From Linnemannia hyalina (taxonomy: Eukaryota > Mortierellomycota > Mortierellomycetes > Mortierellales > Mortierellaceae), in assembly GCA_019671135.1 (NCBI GenBank), contig JAHRHY010000027.1, forward strand, positions 182,001-246,000: DNA of 64,000 bases, in the 5' to 3' direction. Positions within the stretch are counted from its first letter, which is position 1, and every line of letters begins with the position of its first letter. The notes beneath the pieces were generated by a model. The model searched no databases, was not told where the DNA came from, and saw only the letters and a program-made list of their open reading frames with translations. The position numbers and the translations under genes were made by a program. Positions 35,453-46,579 of this stretch are shown here, piece by piece.

Positions 35453-36272
35453 ATGGCCCGGAAGTGCTCCTCGATAAGAAGACTGTCTTCCGCATCCCCC
35501 AAATTCCACAAATACGCCTCCCTCCTAACCCCCAAACTCCACCAACTCTACCGGCTGACCTACGAAGGACTCTCAGACCAGGACACAGCAACAACAGCTG
35601 GAGGATGGAGCGGAGCAGACTTTTTCCATGGCACGGGACACTGTGGCTGTCTGGGCGTGCAGGTCAGCAGGAAGGTTGACAAAGATGTGGATATTACGGT
35701 GGAAGAGTGGTGTTCCCCGAGTTCTCCGACCACGGCGTGTGCGACGAGAGGGATCTTGAGTTTTGGGCATTTGGATACTTGCCTCGTCAGCGCTGGTGGT
35801 AATCCCCCCGCCCTTCTCTCTCTCTCTCTCTCTCTCTCTCCCATTTTCTAAAGTGAGATGTTCTTGGCTTTGCGTGTATGTGTGTGTTTCTTGCATCAGT
35901 GCTGATCAGATCAATTGAATTAATTATTCCGAGTGAATTGATCGAAATAGGCCACTTTTTCTCACCAAGGATGGCAGTAGCACATGCATGGGCACGATTC
36001 CGGTCACCGAACCAAAGCGCCGTCCCGATCTTTGTCTGCAAGGCCCGGAACGTCCGTCAGAAGTGGGTCGAAAGTTTCTTTGTCGAGAGTGAGAATGTAA
36101 GTCTCTGTGTGTATGTATATCTGCAATTGTCTAACTTGGGACGGACGAGGTGGTAGTGAGAGGGAGGTGGATTGTGCTTGTGCATGGAGATGTGTGGTAT
36201 TGGGCTAACCTTTGTTTTTTTTTTGTGGGGTAGGATATCTTGCCTTGTTATCTGGCGATCGTATCTTACTGA
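35453..36272 (+). CDS. Small protein resembling a PARP/ADP-ribosyltransferase fold
   Basis: Exons are 35453-35798, 35900-36096 and 36234-36272, giving 193 residues. I know no exact family. The order of motifs resembles the PARP-type ART fold. DFFHGTGHCGCLG fits the NAD-binding His strand, and TRGILSFGH may follow it. GHFFSPRMAVAHAWARF resembles the second-motif helix with its S and A..A spacing. VPIFVCKARN would be a core strand, and the C-terminal DILPCYLAIVSY resembles the PxYLI end of PARP domains. The third-motif Glu may be one of those in FFVESEN. Four or more cysteines near the His (GHCGC, EWC, TAC) are unusual and could bind metal. A damaged paralogue with the same intron phases lies at 57468-58171. 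It is not fused to any other domain. Function as an ADP-ribosyltransferase is inference. Confidence 0.72.
35815..35840. repeat. CT microsatellite at the start of intron 1
   Basis: About thirteen CT units lie just inside intron 1 of the ART-like gene, 17 bases after the donor. Confidence 0.85.
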
Positions 36273-36549
36273 GTGAGATAGGCGAAGACTTCAAATGTAG
36301 ACAATGGTTATTATTTTTCTTGGGTCGCATAGAGAGCAAACATACCGTCTTGTCGTACAAACAAAGGCTGATCACACTTGTCCGTTTCGTGTAGTTGCTA
36401 CTGAACCCAATCGCTGTGTGGAAAACGAGCTTTTTTTTCTCATTTTATTTTATTCTATGGTACAAAACAAGTGCTCAAAAAAAGAAGGAAACGAAGGAAA
36501 GTGGTATCAAAGAGAAAAAAGACATAAGAAAAAAAAAAAATAAGGGCCA

Positions 36550-38499
36550 TTAAGAGTCAAAGTTCTCGTAGATGTTGCCAAACTTGCAGAACTTGGCATA
36601 GGCATCGGTGCCATAGCCGTGCATGGTAAAGACCTTGAGGTCGCCTCCCCAATACTCGGCATAGACTCGGCTCATAGGAAGACCAATTCCCAAATGTAGC
36701 GACTGGTTCTTGTACTGCGGTGAGGAAGTTGAAGTTGAGAAGGAGGATTTCTGGGCAGATTGGTTCCAGGATGGTGCGTGGCGGTCCAGAAGCAAGGCCG
36801 CTTCGCTGGGCTGGTAGGTTGGGTTCTTGTTGGCTGCTGGGGGTGGTGGGAGGACAACGTTTTCGTCCTGTTCGTGGCTGTCGATTTCCCTGGAAGATGC
36901 AGAGGAGGAAGGCGAAGGTGGCTGGGCAACCTGCTCATGAACAGTCGCGGCCATCTTCGAGATTTTTTCGAAATTGGCAAAACGAGCTGGGGACTGGGCA
37001 TAGGACCAGAGCTGAGACTCCATCTCTGGGTGGATTCCACCTCCCTTGTCCGAGACACGGAACACAATTTCGTGGGTGCCTTCACAGACGGTGACCTGGA
37101 TTGGTGGTAACTCTCCTGTGGTTGGATCCCGCTTCCCGTTCTGCATGACGAACCGCATGGAGTTTTTGAGGAGCTCATAGAGGATGTACTCGATGTGGTC
37201 GGGGATGTAAGTGAACTCTGCGTCAATGTTGCCATCGAGGAGGACCTTGGGCGGCGCCATCCCTCCACTGGCCTGACGACAGGTGTCGGCAGCGAGGAGG
37301 GCGGTCCTTTCGACAATGTCCTTGGGCTTGATGTGGGTGCAGATGATTCCAATGTATCCACGGTCGGTCATCATGTGATTGGGCGAATTAAAGTTGTTGG
37401 TGAGAGTGATGTGTTGTTCCGCAAGAACACGCCGAGAGATCCTGGACCGAAGCATCTTGCTCATAAACTGGTCGACCTGGGCTGCAGGGATATGTTTGGA
37501 GCACTCCATGATGCCCAACGCCAACTGCGGGATGACAACGAGGTGGTCGTTCAAGAGTCCTTTGACCATCTCACAAAAGGCATCGTTCTCCTCCAACGTC
37601 TTGATCTCCGGGATCTTAACAATCTTCTCAAAGGCCAGCCAGTAGAGATCATAGACGAGCTCGATATGGGGGTTGGTTCCAACGATAAAGGGCAGGTTCT
37701 GGAAGTCGCGGATTCGATGGGCCAGACGAATGGGGAGCTCTGTCCGGACATAGTTGGCTGACTTGAGCAGCTTATCCTCCTGCATGTTCCGACCGAAAAA
37801 GACCAATTGACGGAGTGTGATCGGACTGACGGCTTGATGGACGTAAGGGTCAAGGATGCGGTTCTGATAAAAGTGTTGTGGGCTGTACCGACGTTTTGCC
37901 TGTGGCTGCTTGACAATCGAGGCTGGGTTGTTCATCTTGAAGAGCGGGGACGATTGCGGGGAGAAGGCAGAGGCAGTGGTTGCAGAGGTGGGGTTGACAT
38001 TGGAATTGGGCATGGATGGGAAGGTCGAGGAGGCGATATGGATCGGTTGTGACGATTGTTGGTTGGTCCGGTGGAGAAGTTGGGGTGATTCCTGTTGGTA
38101 AGTGCGGCTTGCATTGGTAGCAGTGTTGGCGTTGGTGATCGATGGTGGGTGTGGTTGGTGTGAGTGTGAAGCTGCTGCCAAACTACTGTATCCTTTGCTT
38201 CCTGCTGCTGCTGTTGTTGTTGTTGAGACAGGGGAGACAGTGTTTGTTCCAGCGAGGTGGTGTTTAGTCCTTGTGATGATCCGACACTGTCCGAGCGCAC
38301 TGGCGGCATCCTTGTTTCCTGTGGTTGTCTTGGTGGCACTAGTCAACAGTGGTGTTGTCCTCGTTGCGGCAGCGGCTGTCGTTGCTGTTGTTCTTGAGGG
38401 ACAGGAGGCAGCCAGGGAAAAGGCACAGGAAGAAGAGGACGCGGAGGAGTAGAGGCGTTGACACCTTGAAGTTGTCTGGGGGAGTCTGTTCATAGCCAT
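36550..38499 (-). CDS. Mitochondrial pyruvate/branched-chain dehydrogenase kinase (PDK/BCKDK family)
   Basis: Phosphorylates and switches off the E1 alpha subunit of pyruvate or branched-chain 2-oxoacid dehydrogenase in the mitochondrial matrix. One frame of 649 residues, longer than usual (about 400-450) because of two additions. The first is an N-terminal low-complexity leader of about 200 residues with mitochondrial character. The second is an insertion of about 80 Ser/Pro/Gln-rich residues between the G1 and G2 boxes. The regulatory helical domain starts near YSPQHFYQNRILDPYV with TLRQLVFFGR. The GHKL ATPase shows the N box (YILYELLKNSMRFVM), G1 (VSDKGGGIHPEM) and G2 (LGIGLPMSRVYAEYWGGDL). 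Which of the two dehydrogenases it serves cannot be read from sequence. It is intronless, like the F-box and orphan genes. Confidence 0.93.
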   Translation of the reverse strand: MAMNRLPQTTSRCQRLYSSASSSSCAFSLAASCPSRTTATTAAAATRTTPLLTSATKTTTGNKDAASALGQCRIITRTKHHLAGTNTVSPVSTTTTAAAGSKGYSSLAAASHSHQPHPPSITNANTATNASRTYQQESPQLLHRTNQQSSQPIHIASSTFPSMPNSNVNPTSATTASAFSPQSSPLFKMNNPASIVKQPQAKRRYSPQHFYQNRILDPYVHQAVSPITLRQLVFFGRNMQEDKLLKSANYVRTELPIRLAHRIRDFQNLPFIVGTNPHIELVYDLYWLAFEKIVKIPEIKTLEENDAFCEMVKGLLNDHLVVIPQLALGIMECSKHIPAAQVDQFMSKMLRSRISRRVLAEQHITLTNNFNSPNHMMTDRGYIGIICTHIKPKDIVERTALLAADTCRQASGGMAPPKVLLDGNIDAEFTYIPDHIEYILYELLKNSMRFVMQNGKRDPTTGELPPIQVTVCEGTHEIVFRVSDKGGGIHPEMESQLWSYAQSPARFANFEKISKMAATVHEQVAQPPSPSSSASSREIDSHEQDENVVLPPPPAANKNPTYQPSEAALLLDRHAPSWNQSAQKSSFSTSTSSPQYKNQSLHLGIGLPMSRVYAEYWGGDLKVFTMHGYGTDAYAKFCKFGNIYENFDS

Positions 38500-40694
38500 G
38501 GGTACTATTATGTTGGTTGTACTTTTTCGTTGTTATTGTTGTTGTTGGCTGAGTGGTTCCTTGACTCGGGTTATTCAATGTAATGAGGACGGGAATGAGG
38601 AATGAAGAGTGAAAAGTAGAAGAGAGAGAGAAGGGAGGTAAGGAAGTGAAGAAGTGAAGAAGTAAAAAAGAGAGAGACAGATAAAACAACAGAGAGAAAG
38701 AGAGGTGTTTGTCTTGGAGCAATGGATCCTCTTCTTCAAAGTGATTTTTGCGATAACGGAAACGAAAGACGGACGGACGCACATCTGAAAGACACGACCA
38801 ATGGGATCACAGTGTGAGTCAATTTGGTAAGAGGCAGAGCTTATTCTTGGTCATAAACGAGCACATGCAACAGGATATGTGGGAAGGATAAACTTAGCCC
38901 TCTTCTGCCTGCTGACAGCATGTACTAAAGAGAAGAGGTACCACCAGGTGCCATAAGGGAACCATGGGTCCCAAAGAGCTTCTCTTGCCTATTTACGACA
39001 GCCATCTTTCACCATGAGCCCCCATCGACCCTCTCTACTAACGCCTCTTTTTTATTTCTTTTGGCAAAAAAGAAAAAGAGAAACAAGGGCGTTCATGCAT
39101 TTGTGAATGCCTGAAAGGAAAGAAAAAAAGGGGACCCACTCCGTCGTTCCGATGTTGATGTGGTTTGTGCCAAAGGGCCTTTCCTCTCCACCCTTCCCTG
39201 TCGTCCCTCCTGTGAAAGTGGTAATCTGCTCAATGCTCGACGAGAAGTGGAAGTGAATTGTGTGTGGGATGCTCTTTTCATCCAGCCGATAACACGTCCA
39301 AGTATCCTGGGGTATTGTGAGGACTATGAAGATAACCCAAAGGGCCGATTGCACATGCTGCACGAAATTATGTGTTGTCTCTTATTTGTTTGACTGTATA
39401 CGTTCTCGATCATAGCCGAACCCACAAATGGTCCCTCTCCCGAGGACGGACGGATGAAAGACGCAGAAGCGCACACACCAAGAAAGATTTGTTGATAACC
39501 AAAGCAAGCATATTCTAAAACAACAATAATAATGACTGAGCCGCTCAATTTTTTTAATCTTTCATATTTTTCTTTTCTCTTTCTTGTCATCCGAGTCGAA
39601 GCCCAAGGAGGATGATGAGACGGGGACAAGGCAAAAGCAAAAAGGAAGAGGGGGTCATTCTTCATTAACGATTAAAGGAAGCCCTTGGTTGGTTTTCTTT
39701 CTCTTGTGCGCTTTTACTGTGCGCTTTTACTGTGCGCCTTTACTGTGCGCCTTTACTGTGCGCTTTTACTGTGGGTCTTTTCTTTTGGCTTGTGGGAGAA
39801 GGCAAAGGAAGAGGTGAGGTGGAATCGTGGCTCGTTTCAATTCATGCCTTGATTTGACTTCCTTTGACTGGACCTTCTGATAGTCAGCCCTCACGAACAA
39901 AGCGAGTCGACAGGGTGATTACAGTGGACAAAGAGACTAGACTCTTTTCATTCTGTTCATACCGAGCGCGCGCATATTTGAATACCAACACAGTTATGAT
40001 GGCCCATAATCACTATGTCTTGAGGCTTTAATGGTTGAGCAACTCTTTATTTATTATTTTGGCGCGAGGAAAGGAGGCCAGCTAGCATTTGACTAGGAAT
40101 ATAAGGGAATCGTTGGACTGGAACACAGGAATATATGCCGTCATTTGCATCATCGTACGTAGGAGGGTCCCGGTCGTTTGGCATTTTTCTTTCTTTGTTT
40201 CTATTGCAGTCGATGGGGGATGATGTATTGCTGCTTCTTCCTTATCTTTGCCTGTGTTCGTTCCGTTTGTTCATTTCAGGAGGTTTTGTTAGTTTCGTCA
40301 TTTTGGCAAGCTTTTCGAGCGGTTCCACGGTTTTTTGGTCAGACGTATTGTTTGAAGGAAGAACAGCAGGAGTACAGAGAAGAAGAAGACAGAGACAGAG
40401 AAGAAGGTGGAGTGAGGTAGAAGACTGTTACGGGTCAGGAGGAGACGTGCCCGTTGCCTACTGCTCTTTCTTGAGAAGTGCATAAGAACCAGCCTTCATT
40501 TCTTCCTCGACGCGTTTGTTGCAGATGATCATGTGATACTGGTCCGTTTTCTGTATTCAGTCTGCCACATATACACTTGAACACAAAAATTCCCATGCGC
40601 ACGCTTCGACTGACTTTCTTCTTCCTCTTTACTACTCCAACCAAACTCCCACACCCATACCCTCCAACAACAAGAAACAAATACAACGGACACT
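38500..40694. other. Intergenic, 2.2 kb between divergent genes
   Basis: Separates the minus-strand kinase from the plus-strand M28 peptidase. The kinase side is purine-rich at 38590-38710 on the plus strand. A five-copy 13-bp tandem repeat lies at 39706-39770. Open frames are short and unsupported. Confidence 0.5.
39706..39770. repeat. 13-bp tandem repeat, 5 copies
   Basis: Five head-to-tail copies of GTGCGCYTTTACT. The third and fourth copies share a C at the variable position, the others have T. The repeat sits roughly 930-990 bases upstream of the M28 peptidase start, in the shared promoter interval. Confidence 0.9.
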
Positions 40695-43247
40695 ATGGCA
40701 GACCCTGCAGGAGAGAACCAACCCTTGCTGCCCACATCCAACGGCGGTAATTGACTTGTCCTCTTGTTTTTGTCAACAACGAATGGCGCACACCATGTCA
40801 TTCTCATGAAAGGGTTGTTCAACTTCGGGCTTCGAAAAAAATGGGTAAAACTGTACGACTCATGCTCTTTTTCACGCTCGCGTGTGGTTTCTTTTCTTGT
40901 TTCTTTTCTATCCTCAGGCCCTCGTCAAGAGGCACCTTCAAGGAACCGTCGCTATGTGACTTATGGAGCAATTGCCCTCGTCTTTATCGGTATCAGCACC
41001 GCGCTCATGATCCGCCTAGTCAAACCCCATGGTACGTTTACACCTCATAGAACTCTTTTTAACTGCACCGCGAACGCTCAGTTGTCAGCAATTGAACCAT
41101 TGATAACAATTGTATGACGAATCGTTCAGAAGGGCGGGATAGATGGGCGTGAGAGTCTTTTATTTCCGGGAAAATCTCACTCTTCGTTGTGCTGTTATCG
41201 CTCGAATAGATGAACCACCAAAGTCGCCACTTTCCGATAAGTTGACAACACCCGCCGTGTTCAGTCATCTGGAAGAGCTCTATGCGATTGCATTGAAGCA
41301 CAACAACTCGCGATCGGTCACCAACGGATACATGGCATCGGCCGACTATGTCCAGACACAGCTCCGGAAGAAGGCACACAAGTACTGCGACATTTCGACC
41401 CAAGAGTTCAAGGTCCCTGTGTGGTCTGAACTGGAGGCGCCCGAGTTGACCAGTTCGGGCATTGGTTCTATCGACAGCCATGTTCTCTACCAGAACAAGG
41501 TTGACTTTCAGAGTGAGTCAGCTGGATATACCCGCCAATACCGATCCATTTGTTGTCACACGACACAGGAATGGGAATGAGTTGAGATTTTGCCATGGAT
41601 GACGCCACCCACGCAATTTTTTTTTGAGGTCCCGCTAACTCAATTTGGTCTGCTTTTTGTGTGTCGTTGCTTTCACATCAGACTTCAGGTATGGAGGTCC
41701 TTCGGCGACGCTCAAGAAGCAGTCAATCCAGGGTGTCGACAACAATGGCTGCTCTCCTAAGGACCATAGGAAGCTCAAGGGCAAGATTGCTGTCATCCAG
41801 GAGGGAGGACCCTGCGAGCTCTGGGAGGCTGCCTACAACGCCGAGAACGTACGTATCATTCGTCTCATTTTATCACGGATAAATCGTCGAATTGCACGTA
41901 TTGTACCTGGAGGGATCAGGATCTAACGGTGCATTTTCTATCATGCAACTAGGCTGGAGCAACAGGAGTCCTGTTTTACAACAACCCCAAGCGCAAGGCA
42001 TTGTTGTTCTCTCGGATTCGCATCACGGCCTGGAAGGAGGGCGACCCCTTAATTTCGATCCCCGTCTTGTCAATCACCAACTCGCTTGGATCGACTCTTC
42101 TCCAAAACCAAGACAAGGTCGAGTTGAACCTGAAGACCATCAACAGAATGACAGTCGAGCCCACCATCAACGTTCTCTGCACCACCAGAGGAGGCGATGA
42201 CAATGACACCATTGTCTTGGGAGCTCATCTGGACTCTGTTCCCGAGGGACCCGGTATGGTCGACAATGGCTCTGGCTCGTCGTCTTTGTTGGAGATCGCA
42301 CTTGTGTTGGCCAAGGACAATTACAAGCTGAAGAACAAGATTGTCTTTGGATGGTGGGGTGCTGAGGAGATTGGACTCTTGGGATCGAGACACTATGTCC
42401 GCGAATTGGTCAAGGATCATGAGGCCAAGGACAAGATTGCGATGAACATGAACTTTGACATGCTTGCCAGTCCCAACTATGTCCCCTACGTGAGTGCCTA
42501 TGCCAAGATGTCTAAGCTCAATATGTTGACCATGATGCCTTACAACCCATATCTGACCAATTGACGCTATAACTATGGAAAACATAGGTCCATGATGGCA
42601 AGACGGCACCGGAGGCATTGGTCGGACCATCGTCCAAGATTGACCACCTGTTGATCGAGTACTTCGATTCAAACAGAGAGGGATACGAATACACTGATAT
42701 GACGGGAGGAAGCGACTTTTTGCCGTTCCTTCTCGAAGGCATCCCCTCCGGAGGATTGCTCACGGGCGCTGGCGAGAGAAAGACAACGGAGCAGCGGACT
42801 CTCTTCGGAGGCTTTGCGAACGCCCCTCTGGACCCATGCTACCACCAAAGGTAACGACTATGACTGATGTTATATCTGATAGGAAGAAGTGAGAGGAGGG
42901 AGGAGTATGAGAGCAACAGGCTGGCGCCTATTTGTTGTTGTGTGTGTTATTTGGTTTTGGTATGGCGACATGGAGAGCCGCATGGCATGTCTGACTTTAC
43001 TGCAAGGGATCGCGGAGTTTGGATAAGTGAAAACAGCAAGTGAAAGCAAACCAGCAGAAGCTAACCACATCTGTCGCCCATTTCCCACATCCATCCGCTT
43101 TAACATATTAGTTGTGATACCCTTGAGAATGTTAGCAAGAGGGCCCTTGGCTTGATGGCGCAGGCTGCGCTGCATGCGATCACAAAGTTGGGCAAGGCCG
43201 AGAACTTGCGTGAATGGCTTGCCAACACCGACGCCGCCTTATTGTAG
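40695..43247 (+). CDS. Membrane-anchored M28 zinc aminopeptidase with PA domain
   Basis: Exons are 40695-40746, 40918-41031, 41210-41512, 41682-41848, 41953-42489, 42588-42850 and 43112-43247, giving 523 residues. The N-terminal 32 residues are cytosolic. A single hydrophobic segment (about residues 35-52, AIALVFIGISTALMIRLV) makes it a type II membrane protein. A protease-associated domain follows (KGKIAVIQEGGPCELWEAA). The M28 catalytic core shows the zinc ligands and base in LGAHLDSVPEGPGMVDNGSG, WWGAEEIGLLGS and NMNFDMLASPN, with a C-terminal CYHQSCDT that carries a probable zinc-ligand His and a cysteine pair. Yeast Ape3 is the nearest well-known relative but is soluble and vacuolar; a vacuolar or surface location here is inferred from the anchor. 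Confidence 0.95.
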
Positions 43248-43706
43248 GAGTTGGCGTAGGATATTGGGAAGACTGTATTATTAAAATGACTCCAGAGCGA
43301 GAGCGAGAACTATATCTATCTATCGTGTTTTATTTCGTTGAACAAATTTGTGAGAAGAAAAGACAGAAGATGGAGGAGGGAGAATGGAGGCTCTTGTACA
43401 TCATGCAGGTAATGTTGATTTCTGTTGACCTTCTCTTCGCGAAAGCTGGTTGTGATATGAGAAGAGAAGACGTATCCATCAAGGCACTTTGGCATATACA
43501 AACAAAAACAACAACACGGCGGTCTGTCTTTACTTCCAGGGAAGCAAGCCCAAGGATATGAACCAATGGAGTCCGTCTTTCATTTGCTCAACAAAAGCAA
43601 CGCGACCCGCTCCTTGGCGAAAGGTTGTGTTGTTTGGCATCCTGCGAAAGCATTTTAATTGAGAAGGGGCAGGCAGGGGTGTCCATTAACCTTATCTTTC
43701 ATTGCC

Positions 43707-43722
43707 CCCCCCCCCCCCCCCC
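43707..43722. repeat. Poly(C) tract
   Basis: About sixteen consecutive C. This is an unusual homopolymer and a likely site of sequencing length error. Confidence 0.9.
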
Positions 43723-46551
43723 ATAGCCGTTGATAACCTCACCGCAGGCAGTCTCATTTCCATCTTTCGTTTTTTTGAGAAGGGCGCTCTCCTTGTGTGA
43801 ATTTTTTTTTACGCCACATTTGTGATTTGTGAGCATCTTCTCTTGTTTTTTTTTATTCTCATCAGACGTAATTGGGCTGTCTGTCCTGGATACTGGGTGA
43901 CTAGGTTGCGTCGCGCCACTTGAGCGTACGCACTTGTGTGTCTCTTTTTGGCATCCTCTCCCACCCTCAAGGGGAAAAGGAACACGTCCATCCCTCTCAA
44001 CCTTCCGTGAACAAAAAAGCTACATGAGTGCCAAAAAAAAAAAGACAGAAAAAAAAGCGATGGCAGTGATTGGGCGCATGAAAGATACTTTCTCATGAGT
44101 AATCCCTGGGAATTAACCCTATCCTTTTTCTCTCGTTTATTTGTGAAGAAAGAAGAAGAGGGAACAGAGGATGAGCAAATCGGCTTGCCTAGGGGGTACT
44201 CCCGGATGGGTACTTCCTTCTCTTTTCTCGGGGACTGTATCCGGATAAGATTTCGCACCCGAAAGTTCATTGTGCATAGGGAGAGAGGAATAGGGTGGAT
44301 AGGAGCTCACCGGGCACTGCAGGACATGCCAGGACATGAAGCTGCATGCATCCGTACCCTCTTTGCTTATTTTCTCATATTCTCTTGTCATGCACCTGAG
44401 CAAATGAACTGGCGTAGAGCGAGCGAATGAGGGAGTCTAGAGGCAGGGTCTGTTTTGTCACGTACTCTTGCAGACTGAGGATGAGACTAGCGCGTATCTA
44501 TCTCCTGTAAGCGTATGCAAGTAAGGACGAGAGAGCCATGGGTGAGAATTGCGGAATCGATGGAAAGTCCGGAAGGAATGCGAATGGATGTTCCTGTCCA
44601 TGGAGGGGCAAAAAGGTAAGGGTTCAAAAAAGTGGATCACAGATCTGACTAGTGACTTATCGTAACAAATATCCTCCATCTCAATTGAAAGAATAAAGAG
44701 AGAGAGAGAGGGCTACTCTATTTTTTCAATCTCCCCTCGTTTTCTTGTTAATCGGCGAATTGCAATTGTGAAGAGGGGAGTCCCTGAAAGAAGGAAGGGA
44801 AGGGAAAGCGAAGGAGCCCGACTGCGCCGTGGGTATATTCGATTTGGGGCATGGATTGACAAATTATAAGGGAAGGGATGATGTACCATCCTCTATTTTG
44901 TGAGAACATGAGAGATAGCCATGGTGAGGAGTGAAAGCGACGATGAATCAAAGGCGTGTCTAATGAAGGAGTGCAGGATGTATGATTTGTGAGTAAAAGA
45001 AGATCGGCCCCAATTTTTTGTTCAGGACCATTGAACCTAGAAGAAAGAGTGAACAAACCCTACTTCACTCTTCCTCTTTCATTTTACCCCAACGATCGGC
45101 AACACGACATATCACCCCATACGTCCGTGTTCATGTTCATGTTATGGACAAAGGACCGTTGGGGAGGGGCACGAACAAATTAGGAACGTGGGTGAACAGA
45201 ACCAATTGAACACCAAGTAACCACCAACGGCTAGTACCAACAGAGCGCAAGAAGGGTAAAGTCTGGCCTTGCTACATCCTATGCATGTTTGTTTTGTTTT
45301 CTGTTGTGATTGTTGTTTTAATTGGGTGTTGTTAATATTGCGTTTCTCTGGGGTCCTACTTTCCCACAGAGCATCGTATTTCAAAATGCAAAGGTGGAAA
45401 GAAGGGGATAGGGCGCACCGACTAATGGCTCTGATGTGAACAAACACATAAAAGAGATTAAAGAGGAAGGGAGGGCTAGAACACGGCTATAACAACTAAC
45501 ACACAACCCCAGAAACCAACTACAAATCCAAACAGTGCATCGATAAAAACATGTGTGCCTGCATCAACCTTGGAGCAAGCCTAACTAATCGAACGAACTA
45601 GTGAACAAACAACAACGAATACATGCAATGGCGCAAATGAGGAACCACTGCAAGGGTGGGGGCCGCTTATTTTTTTTTCTCTTTGTTTCCCAGAAGCAAG
45701 AATGCGCTGCGTCAGTCAGCCGGTACCTGAACAGAGATAAAGGTAAAATGCGTGTGAGTGTGATGAGTGCGGCCAATAGGAAATGATCCAAAAGTCACTC
45801 GATGTGATTGGTCAACGGACCTCAGGGAGCGTGTGTCTTTTTCGGTCCCTGAAGGTGCGAATGGTGTTAGTTCGGGGCTGACGGAGTGAAGGTGTATGTA
45901 ATACCCATGTCAACATGAGAGACATGGACAAAATGGGATGAGGAAATTCGACCTCAAGTCACCCTGTTGAGAGTTGAGAGCACTTTTCTCGTTACTCTTG
46001 AGAGCAGTTCACAACACATCCCCTACTCTTACTTTTCTTCATCATGAGAAGGGAAGGAGGAGGAAGTTCTAGTTCTCGGTAAGAGATAGAAAGAACTTAA
46101 ACAGGTGGGTGGTGCCAAGCCTTTTCAATGGAATGAACGAGAACAAAAAATAGCAAAGCCACTCTGTACCTGAGAATGGACCCTTGAATGAAAGGGAGTA
46201 TGTATGGGTTGAAGTGCGGTAGGACATCATGCTTGAGCATGGGCAACAACAACATCGACCAAAATAAAAAAATGGACGCGATCGAAAGTAATGAAATTAA
46301 GAAAAAGGGACCGAGAAGACTAAATGGACGAGCCAGGGGGTTGTATTCTGAAAATAGAAAAATGGGACCAAGGAAAACAGCATCAACAAACAGCAAACAA
46401 GTGGGTTGATGTTCAACAGGACAGGAGGGAATGAAGTACAGCCTCTTTTGATGAAAAGAAGCGACCAAGAAGGCTCGGTGCTGTTGTTTTTCGTTGCTCT
46501 TTGTAGACATATGTCGAATGGCGCCATGTTCTGCGAATCCATTTTCCCAGG

Positions 46552-46579
46552 CGGACAGACAGACAGACAGACAGACAGA
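46552..46579. repeat. GACA tetranucleotide microsatellite
   Basis: About seven tandem units of GACA. Confidence 0.9.

Noticed and set aside
39706..39770. Tandem 13-bp array as a CRISPR
   Set aside because: Copies are directly adjacent with no spacers, and the genome is eukaryotic.
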